5,632 bases of DNA from CAUSKK01 sp963533935 (lineage in GTDB: Bacteria > Pseudomonadota > Gammaproteobacteria > Cardiobacteriales > Cardiobacteriaceae). Location of the stretch: NCBI GenBank assembly GCA_963533935.1, contig CAUSQL010000062.1:1-5632 (forward strand). Reading direction: 5' to 3'. This document shows positions 1 to 4,610 of this stretch, piece by piece; the stretch's first letter is position 1; every line of letters starts with the position of its first letter. Both the position numbers and the translations under genes were made by a program. The notes below the pieces were generated by a model. It had not been told where the DNA came from. It made no database searches and was given only the letters and a program-made list of their open reading frames with translations.

Positions 1-2
1 GC

Positions 3-320
3 GAGGTAATCAACGTGCTGCCGAACGGCAAACACTTCCACATGGGCGGCGGTGAGTTCGCCGGTCAGAGGGAGAACAACGGGGCATTTTTGAAATTTGT
101 CAGTGAGAACGGCCAATTCCTCAAGGGTCGCGGTTTACAGCCGCAGCTGTGGAACGACGGCATTTACCGCGATAATTTGCAGTCCCTTGATAAGAGCGTA
201 GAAGTGGAAGTGCGCAGTTCGGGCGATGGCCGCGCCAGCGTTTCTGAACTTAAAGAATCCGGCTTTAAGGTAAGGGACTTCGACCGTAGCCAGCTGAAGC
301 TGCCGGAGGACCAGCGCTAG
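3..320 (+). CDS. C-terminal part of an unrecognised protein (5' end outside window)
   Basis: The reading frame is open from the left edge to a TAG at 318-320 and encodes about 105 residues. No stop precedes the first possible start (GTG at 15), and the codons before it (E-V-I-N) read on smoothly, so this is most likely the tail of a longer protein. The visible part is soluble: a Gly/Asn/Phe-rich stretch (GGGEFAGQRENNGAFLKF), then a charged end with alternating Val/Glu (SVEVEVRSSGDG) and a basic/acidic tail ending KLPEDQR. There are no cysteines and no membrane segment. I do not recognise the family. It is not CorC/YbeX, the usual neighbour of lnt in many gammaproteobacteria. The 196 bases to lnt are filled mostly by hairpin repeats, so the two genes need not share a transcript. 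Confidence 0.65.
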   Translation, partial: EVINVLPNGKHFHMGGGEFAGQRENNGAFLKFVSENGQFLKGRGLQPQLWNDGIYRDNLQSLDKSVEVEVRSSGDGRASVSELKESGFKVRDFDRSQLKLPEDQR

Positions 321-360
321 GGCCTAAACGCCAGGACGCCGGGGCGCGACTCCGGCTTCC

Positions 361-448
361 TAATACATACAGCAGAAGCGCATAGCGCTTCCCCTGTTTG
401 TAAATCCGGCCTTTAAACATACAGCCAAAGCGCCCGCTTGTTTGTTTA
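361..448. repeat. Cluster of three palindromic repeat units upstream of lnt
   Basis: Three cores of the window's AAGCGCCCG/ACATACAG family lie here in alternating orientation. Bases 365-381 pair with 385-401 at 14 of 17 positions around a 3-base loop. Alternatively, 385-405 can pair with 412-433 around the loop CCGGCC. The two folds share the arm at 385-401, so they exclude each other. The third core at 428-436 is followed by TTGTTTGTTTAATT. The outer two cores carry the family's ACATACAG side, and the loop CCGGCC matches the ACGGCC-type loop of the hairpins downstream of lnt. I infer a REP/BIME-like intergenic repeat; its function is unknown. Confidence 0.75.
385..448 (+). terminator. Possible intrinsic terminator of the upstream gene
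   Basis: The hairpin 385-405/412-433 has a GC-rich base (GCGCTT with AAGCGC). On the plus strand it is followed by a T-rich run (TTGTTTGTTT at 438-447). This is the arrangement expected of a rho-independent terminator for the gene ending at 320. The T run is interrupted by G residues and starts four bases after the stem, so the call is tentative. The competing fold 365-381/385-401 would act as an anti-terminator-like alternative, but nothing else suggests regulation. Confidence 0.35.
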
Positions 449-504
449 ATTCCCAAATAATGTTCCCGGCGACGCTTTCCCGGCCGCCGCCAAATCCTTT
501 AAGC

Positions 505-508
505 TAGG
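505..508 (+). promoter_or_regulatory. Weak ribosome binding site of lnt
   Basis: TAGG lies 8 bases before the ATG at 517. It is the only purine-rich match to the Shine-Dalgarno sequence in the leader and is weak. It supports the ATG at 517, because the protein then begins with a short basic segment and the first membrane helix, as usual for Lnt. Confidence 0.4.
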
Positions 509-516
509 CGCTTTTT

Positions 517-1995
517 ATGCAAAAAGCCCTTAATTTCCTCACGCGGCCCGGCCTGCGCAGTGCCCTGTTAAATTTCGGCGCCGGCCTGCTGCTGGCCCTG
601 GCCTTCGCCCCCTTTAATCTCTGGCCGCTGGGCCTCGCCGCCCTGCTGTTCTTCTGCCGGCAGATGTTGAGCAGCCCGCGGCTGACCCTGCGCGCCTACT
701 GCTTCGGCCTCGGCCTGTTCCTCGCCGGCATTCACTGGGTTTACCTGAGCCTCTACAACTATGGCAACGCTGGCCTGACCTTCTCCCTTTTAACTAATAT
801 CACGCTAATTCTGGTCTTTGCCCTATTTCCGGCAATGGTCGGTTGGCTCTTGCCGCGGCTGGCGCAAACGCCCGGCCAGCGGGCCCTGCTGCTGCCGCTG
901 CTCTGGGGCCTGGCCGAGTACGGCCGCAGCTATTTTCTGTCCGGCTTTCCCTGGCTGTCCCTGGGCTATATGCCGAGCCCGCTGCGCTGGCTGGCGCCGC
1001 TGGGCGGCATGTGGCTAGTGGGCTGGGCAACTATGAGCCTGTGCTGCCTGCTGGCCCTGGCCTGGGAGAAACGGAGCTGGCGGCCGGCGGCGCTGGCGCT
1101 GGTGCTCTTTATCTCCGGCTGGGCGGCGCAGTTTTTAACCTTTGTGCGGCCGGAGGGTAAGCCGCTGACGGTGGCTCTAATCCAGGGCAACATCGACCAG
1201 CTGCAAAAATTCGAGCCCATGCGCATGCGCAAAAACATGGAGATGTACGTTTATGCGGCGCTGGAACGCAAGGAAGAGTTGATAATCCTGCCGGAAACCG
1301 CCTTCACCCACTTTGAAGATTCCATCGCTGTAGACGTTCTCGAACCGCTCAGCAACGTGCTCATGATGCGCAACCAGGTGCTGGTTACCGGCATTCCCTC
1401 TGGCGACATGGACAAAGACCTGTACTACAACGCCATCGTCGTGCTCGGCGACGGCTCCGGCCGCTATTACAAGCGCCACCTGCTGCCCTTCGGCGAGTTC
1501 CTGCCGCTGCGCTCGGTCTTTGAATTCTTCCGCGACTACGTGGAAGTGCCCCTGGGCGACTTCACCCGCGGCGACCCGGTGCAGCCGCCGCTGTTCACCC
1601 GTTCGGCCCGGGCCAGCGCTTCCATCTGCTACGAGGCCGCCTTCGGCCGTGACATTCGCCGCAACGTGGCCGAAGCCAATTACCTCATTAATATTTCCAA
1701 TGATGGCTGGTTTAAGGGCTCGATACTTTACGACCAGCACTTGCAAATGAACCAAATGCGGGCGCTGGAAATGGGCCGGCCGCTGGCGCGGGCCACCAAC
1801 ACCGGCCTGACCGCCCTCATCGACCAGCGGGGCCAAGTAGTGAAGGTGCTGGAACGGGACGTGCGCGGCGTGCTCAGCGGCGAGATTCAGCCCCACGTGG
1901 GCCTGACCCCCTACGTGCGCTGGGGTAACCGCATCTTTGAATTAATCCTGCTGCTGAATCTGCTGGTGGCGCTGGGGCTGCGGCGCTTGAAATAG
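517..1995 (+). CDS. lnt: Apolipoprotein N-acyltransferase Lnt
   Basis: Lnt transfers an acyl chain from phospholipid to the N-terminal cysteine of signal-peptidase-II-processed lipoproteins, the last step of lipoprotein maturation in the inner membrane; the active site faces the periplasm. The 492-residue length is normal (E. coli about 512). Residues 1-210 hold a run of hydrophobic helices, the nitrilase-like domain covers about 217-465, and a last helix lies at about 473-488. The expected catalytic triad is present: E260 in LIILPETAF, K319 in YYKRHLLPFGEF and C371 in SICYE. E327 and E373 match the other essential glutamates of E. coli Lnt, and the Lys-to-Cys spacing (52) equals the E. coli spacing. 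The enzyme looks functional. Neither corC nor ybeY, common neighbours of lnt, is visible. The last 35 codons are repeated, diverged, 31 bases downstream. Confidence 0.97.
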   Translation: MQKALNFLTRPGLRSALLNFGAGLLLALAFAPFNLWPLGLAALLFFCRQMLSSPRLTLRAYCFGLGLFLAGIHWVYLSLYNYGNAGLTFSLLTNITLILVFALFPAMVGWLLPRLAQTPGQRALLLPLLWGLAEYGRSYFLSGFPWLSLGYMPSPLRWLAPLGGMWLVGWATMSLCCLLALAWEKRSWRPAALALVLFISGWAAQFLTFVRPEGKPLTVALIQGNIDQLQKFEPMRMRKNMEMYVYAALERKEELIILPETAFTHFEDSIAVDVLEPLSNVLMMRNQVLVTGIPSGDMDKDLYYNAIVVLGDGSGRYYKRHLLPFGEFLPLRSVFEFFRDYVEVPLGDFTRGDPVQPPLFTRSARASASICYEAAFGRDIRRNVAEANYLINISNDGWFKGSILYDQHLQMNQMRALEMGRPLARATNTGLTALIDQRGQVVKVLERDVRGVLSGEIQPHVGLTPYVRWGNRIFELILLLNLLVALGLRRLK

Positions 1996-2000
1996 CCAAC

Positions 2001-2024
2001 AGGGGCTGGGCCCCTGAAGGGGCC
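2001..2024 (+). other. Two overlapping GC hairpins just after lnt
   Basis: AGGGGC at 2001-2006 pairs perfectly with GCCCCT at 2010-2015. GGCCCC at 2009-2014 pairs perfectly with GGGGCC at 2019-2024 around a TGAA loop. The two folds exclude each other. No T tract follows, so a standard intrinsic terminator is not supported. The segment fills the junction between the lnt stop codon and the relic second lnt tail, so it may be a recombination junction rather than a regulatory site. Confidence 0.45.
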
Positions 2025-2026
2025 AT

Positions 2027-2137
2027 CAGCCCCACGTGGGCCTAATCCCCTACGTGCGCTGGGGCAACCGCATCTTTGAATTAGTCCTACTGCTGAATCT
2101 GCTGGCGGCGCTGATTCAGCGTCGTTTAAAGCGATAA
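2027..2137 (+). pseudogene. Relic duplicate of the lnt 3' end
   Basis: This segment aligns without gaps to the last 35 codons of lnt (residues 458-492, from QPHVGL to RRLK), plus one extra Arg codon and a TAA stop. By my count 23 codons are identical, 7 differ synonymously and 5 change the residue (T464I, I477V, V484A, G487I, L488Q). Such codon-aware divergence suggests the copy evolved as part of a working lnt, perhaps in a related lineage, before being left here. A TGA lies in frame four codons before the match, there is no ATG or Shine-Dalgarno sequence, and the frame is shifted by one base from lnt. It is therefore neither a read-through extension nor a likely gene. Its TAA stop is also the first three bases of the repeat at 2135. 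Confidence 0.88.
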
Positions 2138-2221
2138 TTACAGACAGCCAAAGCGCCCCGCGTTGTATGTTTACGGCAATTTACCGACGGACGGGCGGTT
2201 GTTCGCCCTTCAGGCTCACGC
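2135..2221 (+). repeat. Long intergenic repeat, copy A (87 bases)
   Basis: It is nearly identical to 2479-2563: one 2-base indel (CG after GCGCCCC) and two adjacent mismatches near the middle. It contains a family core (AAGCGCCCC at 2151-2159) between TAATTACAGACAG and TTGTATGT, then CGGCAATTTACCGACGG, then a small hairpin (GGGCG 2193-2197 with CGCCC 2204-2208) and CTTCAGGCTCACGC. A 60-codon open frame across this region lies wholly inside repeat sequence and is not considered a gene. Confidence 0.85.
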
Positions 2222-2237
2222 GCCCTTTACTGACGTT

Positions 2238-2294
2238 CGGGCGCTTAGGTTGTATGTAATTAACGGCCTAAATACATGCAAGGATAAGCGCCCG
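2238..2294. repeat. Hairpin made of two inverted repeat units (first of a pair)
   Basis: The left arm 2238-2262 begins CGGGCGCTTA and the right arm 2269-2294 ends TAAGCGCCCG. The outer 10 bases pair perfectly; the TGTATGTAATTA part pairs with two mismatches around the loop ACGGCC (2263-2268). The 27 bases 2251-2277, which include the loop, occur again exactly in inverted orientation at 2621-2647, so the two hairpins are the same module facing opposite ways. Confidence 0.82.
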
Positions 2295-2295
2295 G

Positions 2296-2348
2296 CCGTT
2301 GGTAAATGCCCTTGCCAAACAATCGGGCGCTTTGACTGTTGCTAATTA
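2296..2348 (-). repeat. Diverged inverted copy of the long repeat
   Basis: Read on the minus strand, this segment runs TAATTAGCAACAG, TCAAAGCGCCCG, and later ATTTACCAACGG. It aligns with the first 54 bases of the 2479 copy at roughly three quarters of positions, with one gap. It is in the opposite orientation to the two near-identical copies, which makes the region a mosaic of direct and inverted repeats. It lacks the GGGCG hairpin and the CTTCAGGCTCACGC end. Confidence 0.65.
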
Positions 2349-2352
2349 GCGG

Positions 2353-2474
2353 CCGTAAAGGTGGGCGGCCATGCCTATCCGCATTAATGCGGGGCTTTAG
2401 TGAACTGTAGGCGGACGGAGAAGATGCGCAGAGAAAGCGGTGCTAGTACATAAAGAATCCTTAGCCCACGCCGC
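2353..2474. other. Unique 122-base spacer between inverted repeat arms
   Basis: The spacer is bounded by inverted copies of the same arm: CGGGCGCTTTG...GCTAATTAGCGG at 2324-2352 and CCGCTAATTA...AAGCGCCCCG at 2475-2504. It shows no convincing open frame and no tRNA-like fold. It contains a perfect 14-base palindrome, CCGCATTAATGCGG (2379-2392), which GCC (2373-2375) and GGC (2393-2395) can lengthen with a 3-base bulge. A short GCTTTAG follows, too weak for a confident terminator. The spacer could be the cargo of a small mobile element, a small RNA, or simply leftover sequence. Confidence 0.45.
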
Positions 2475-2478
2475 CCGC

Positions 2479-2563
2479 TAATTACAGACAGCCAAAGCGC
2501 CCCGTTGTATGTTTACGGCAATTTACCGACGGCGGGGCGGTTGTTCGCCCTTCAGGCTCACGC
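2479..2563 (+). repeat. Long intergenic repeat, copy B (85 bases)
   Basis: This is a direct repeat of 2135-2221, with family core AAGCGCCCC at 2495-2503. The similarity ends at GGCTCACGC; copy A then continues with GCCCTTTACTGACGTT and copy B with a different 41-base stretch (2564-2604) ending CGCTAACGCT. Both rejoin at TCGGGCGCTT, the start of a hairpin. The near-identity of A and B against the divergence of the inverted copy suggests recent duplication or gene conversion. Confidence 0.85.
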
Positions 2564-2604
2564 TTGTTCTCCCTCTGGTCGCCGGCTAGCCTGTCGCTAA
2601 CGCT

Positions 2605-2660
2605 CGGGCGCTTCTCCTGTATGTATTTAGGCCGTTAATTACATACAGGGGAAGCGCCCG
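2605..2660. repeat. Long near-perfect hairpin between lnt and scpA
   Basis: Arms 2605-2629 and 2636-2660 pair at 23 of 25 positions around the 6-base loop GGCCGT. Each arm is one unit of the repeat family (CGGGCGCTTC, TGTATGT and their complements). On the plus strand it is followed by TGTTTGTTTATTT (2664-2676), so it could end transcription arriving from lnt and protect the 3' end of either convergent transcript. That role is inferred. On the minus strand no T-rich tail follows, so a terminator for scpA is less supported. Confidence 0.85.
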
Positions 2661-2669
2661 GATGTTTGT

Positions 2670-3491
2670 TTATTTCTCATCGGCGGCTTCCTGGCCAAGG
2701 GCCACAAGGGCTAAGTCTTCGGAGCTAGCGCCCTCGCGGCGGCGCACAAAAATATCCGCAAACAGCACCTCCTGGCGCCACTGGAGAATCTGCGCCTTAT
2801 CCAATTCCAGCAGCGCCATCAGGCTTAGCACCAGCCCGGCGCGGCCCTCCTCGGCCAGGCGAAAGCCGGCCAGATTCTGCCAGCGCTCGTCCAGCTGCTG
2901 TTCCAGCCACAGCATGCGGTCCTGCAGGGTCAGCGTTTCCCGCTGCACCTGGTGTTCGCGGAGAAATTCCCGCCGCCCCAGCAGCGCCGCCATGGCCAGG
3001 GCCAGCCGCTCCAAATCCGGCGGCGGCGGCACCGGCGGCAGGAGCACCGCACAGTGGCTGAGGTATTCCTCGGAATAGAGCGGCAGCGCCTCCAGCAGCG
3101 CGGCGCCGGCCTTGGTCTTGGCGTAGAGCAGCAGCTGCTCGCTCAGCTCGCGGCGCGGGTCTTCCGCCGGCATGTCCGGCGCCGCCAGCGCCGCCCGCGG
3201 GAACAGCAGCCGTGCCTTAATCTCCGCCAGCGTCGCCGCCATCAGCAGGTACTCGGCGGCCAGGCTCATGTCCAGCCGCTTCATCAGTTCGATGTATTGC
3301 AGGTATTGCTCGGTGATTTCCGCCACGGGAATATTGCGTAGGTCGAAGTTGTCCTTGCGAATCAGGTAGAGCAGTAAATCCAGCGGCCCCTCGAAGCTGA
3401 GCAACAGCACCCGCAGCGCGTCCGGGGGAATGAAAAGGTCCTTCGGCAGTTTCTCTAGGGGTTCACCGAAGATGAGGGCCCGTTGTTCCAT
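2670..3491 (-). CDS. scpA: Segregation and condensation protein A (ScpA kleisin)
   Basis: ScpA is the kleisin that bridges the heads of the Smc dimer and binds ScpB, forming the bacterial condensin that compacts and separates chromosomes. The protein has 273 residues, normal for the family. The N-terminal Smc-neck-binding region shows the signature FEGPLDLLLYLIRK (33-46) and IPVAEITEQYLQYI (54-67), then the helix AAEYLLMAATLAEIKARLLFP (78-98). The C-terminal winged-helix part is about 217-250 (RAGLVLSLMALLELDKA, then FADIFV). Start: the ATG at 3491 gives an N-terminus (GEPLEKLPKDLFIPPDAL) like other gammaproteobacterial ScpA proteins, yet no Shine-Dalgarno sequence precedes it, because the whole upstream gap is a palindromic repeat. 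scpB, the usual partner gene, does not follow; scpA ends in the repeat region instead. Confidence 0.94.
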   Translation of the reverse strand: MEQRALIFGEPLEKLPKDLFIPPDALRVLLLSFEGPLDLLLYLIRKDNFDLRNIPVAEITEQYLQYIELMKRLDMSLAAEYLLMAATLAEIKARLLFPRAALAAPDMPAEDPRRELSEQLLLYAKTKAGAALLEALPLYSEEYLSHCAVLLPPVPPPPDLERLALAMAALLGRREFLREHQVQRETLTLQDRMLWLEQQLDERWQNLAGFRLAEEGRAGLVLSLMALLELDKAQILQWRQEVLFADIFVRRREGASSEDLALVALGQEAADEK

Positions 3492-3521
3492 ACAGGGTAA
3501 GCGCCCGGTTGTATGTAATTA
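3489..3521 (-). repeat. Single repeat unit filling the gap between the serB-like gene and scpA
   Basis: Read on the minus strand, the unit is TAATTACATACA, ACC, GGGCGCTT, ACCC, TGTATG. Its first three bases are the TAA stop of the serB-like gene and its last three are the ATG of scpA, so the unit accounts for all 27 intergenic bases plus both codons. The core GGGCGCTT matches the other copies at 2239, 2325 and 2606. No purine-rich ribosome binding site fits inside it. Confidence 0.8.
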
Positions 3522-4148
3522 AAGGTAATCGGCCAGCTGGGCCAGATTATTAATCACCCCGTCGGCGGCCTGAAGCACCGCCGGCCGTTGCACCACGCCG
3601 CCGTAGGCCAGGAATAAATCGGCGGCGCCGGGGGCCTTGGCCGCCAGGTCGCTCATGCCGTCGCCGACCATGATGAGCCGCTGTAGCTCCGCCGGCCGCC
3701 AGGCCCGCAGCACCTCCGCCTTGCCCGCCGCCGTGGTCAGAGGGCTGGCCCCCAGGCCGGCGTAGTTACCGGCGCCGTCGAAGCTGATGGGCACGGCGTA
3801 GAGGGTGTCGATGTGTAAATGGCGGGCCAGCGGCGCCAGGGCCGGCGCCAGGCCGCCGCTAACTATTAGTACCTTCACCCCGCGGCGGCGCAGCAGGGCC
3901 ACGGTTTCTTCCGCCTCCGGCACCAGCTGGGCCAGATAGAGCTGGGCCAGCTGGTCAATCTGCGCCCGGCTCGGCTTAATCAAATCCAGCCGGCGGCCGT
4001 AAACCTGCTCCAACGGCACCTGGCCGTCCATGGCCCGGCTAGTGAGCTCGGCCACGGCGGCCCGGCAGCCGGCCCAGCCGGCCAGCTCGTCGATGCCCTC
4101 AATGGTGCTTAAGGTGGAATCGCAGTCCAGGGCGATGGCCAGGCTCAT
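3519..4148 (-). CDS. SerB-like HAD-IB phosphatase (probable phosphoserine phosphatase)
   Basis: This is a HAD-superfamily phosphatase of 209 residues. Motif I is D8-C-D10-S-T-L, where D8 would be the nucleophile and D10 the general acid/base, followed by EGIDELA (17-23), the hallmark of SerB-type enzymes. Motif II is SGG (97-99), K143 is the likely motif III lysine, and GDGMSDL (162-168) supplies the magnesium-binding aspartates. The cap segment after residue 38 (AMDGQVPLEQVYGRRLDLIK) also resembles SerB. The probable reaction is hydrolysis of O-phosphoserine to serine in the cytosol. There is no N-terminal ACT or other regulatory region, unlike the longer E. coli SerB, so a related small-molecule phosphatase is possible. 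The ATG overlaps the preceding stop as ATGA, which implies translational coupling; GAAGAA a few bases upstream is a modest binding site. Confidence 0.85.
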   Translation of the reverse strand: MSLAIALDCDSTLSTIEGIDELAGWAGCRAAVAELTSRAMDGQVPLEQVYGRRLDLIKPSRAQIDQLAQLYLAQLVPEAEETVALLRRRGVKVLIVSGGLAPALAPLARHLHIDTLYAVPISFDGAGNYAGLGASPLTTAAGKAEVLRAWRPAELQRLIMVGDGMSDLAAKAPGAADLFLAYGGVVQRPAVLQAADGVINNLAQLADYL

Positions 4149-4609
4149 AGGTTCTTCAACGCGTCGGTGAAGCCCTTCAGCGAAAATTCCGCCACCTCCT
4201 CCTTCTGGGAACCGGCGATGGCGAAGCTGAGGCGGAACTTATTGCCGCGGCGCAGCTTATCTAAAACCTTCTGCTCCAGCGGCAGGAAGGTCATGCAGCC
4301 CATTTCCGCACAGACCTGGAAGGGCACCACCGCCAGCTTCTCGCCGTCAATTTGCACCAGCATGCCGGCCATCAAATCCACCCCCAGCGGCACCGTAACC
4401 CGGAAGGCGGTCTGCTTCTTGTCCGGCGATTTCATCAGTACCAGCTGGGCCAAGGGCTGGCGGTTGGCGTCGTTGGCAATTTGAATTACCGCACATTCGC
4501 CGTGGTCGCAGGCGCCCTTCCAGTCGCCATAGCTCTGGCCCTCGGCGATTTTGCCGCTGGCGTTCAGGCTAAGGGCCGCAAGGGCGGCGGTGAGTAGGAT
4601 TTTCTTCAT
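4145..4609 (-). CDS. Exported IalB-family (invasion associated locus B) protein
   Basis: This 154-residue protein has a Sec-type signal peptide: KK at 2-3, a hydrophobic stretch 4-15 and probable cleavage near A17-S-G19. The mature part shows the IalB-family pattern: SYGDW (26-30), a first cysteine pair C34/C39 (GACDHGEC), the central FRVTVPLGVDLMAGMLVQIDG (69-89) and a second pair C100/C105 in VCAEMGCM, ending with a KGF motif. The cysteines probably form disulfides in the periplasm. IalB was named for Bartonella erythrocyte invasion, but homologues are common in free-living Proteobacteria where the role is unknown, so the name should not be read as virulence. The gene starts one base after the glnS stop and overlaps the serB-like gene by 4 bases. 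Confidence 0.87.
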   Translation of the reverse strand: MKKILLTAALAALSLNASGKIAEGQSYGDWKGACDHGECAVIQIANDANRQPLAQLVLMKSPDKKQTAFRVTVPLGVDLMAGMLVQIDGEKLAVVPFQVCAEMGCMTFLPLEQKVLDKLRRGNKFRLSFAIAGSQKEEVAEFSLKGFTDALKNL

Positions 4610-4610
4610 G

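Noticed and set aside
438..463. Promoter for lnt (TTGTTT ... TAATGT)
   Set aside because: The boxes are 14 or 10 bases apart instead of about 17 and the -35 match is poor, so a sigma-70 promoter cannot be supported.
1177..1896. 239-codon open frame on the minus strand inside lnt
   Set aside because: It is a shadow of lnt: the plus-strand frame carries all Lnt catalytic motifs, and the antisense product shows no recognisable domain.
2015..2137. Small membrane peptide encoded by the duplicated lnt tail
   Set aside because: A TGA precedes the match in frame, the only candidate start is an internal GTG, and no Shine-Dalgarno sequence is present.
2163..2345. 60-codon open frame between lnt and scpA
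   Set aside because: It lies wholly within repeat copy A, the first hairpin and the inverted copy, has no ribosome binding site, and its frame is a by-product of the repeats.
2332..2360. Promoter reading into the 122-base spacer (TTGACT)
   Set aside because: TTGACT resembles a -35 box, but no acceptable -10 box lies about 17 bases downstream.
2135..2661. CRISPR array
   Set aside because: The repeats are few, occur in both orientations, differ in length and are unevenly spaced; there are no uniform spacers and no cas genes.
2135..2661. Integron attC sites
   Set aside because: The palindromes looked suggestive, but no paired RYYYAAC/GTTRRRY core sites bound them and no gene cassettes or integrase are present.
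4145..4609. Virulence (invasion) factor
   Set aside because: Only the family name suggests this; IalB homologues are widespread in non-pathogens and the neighbours are housekeeping genes.
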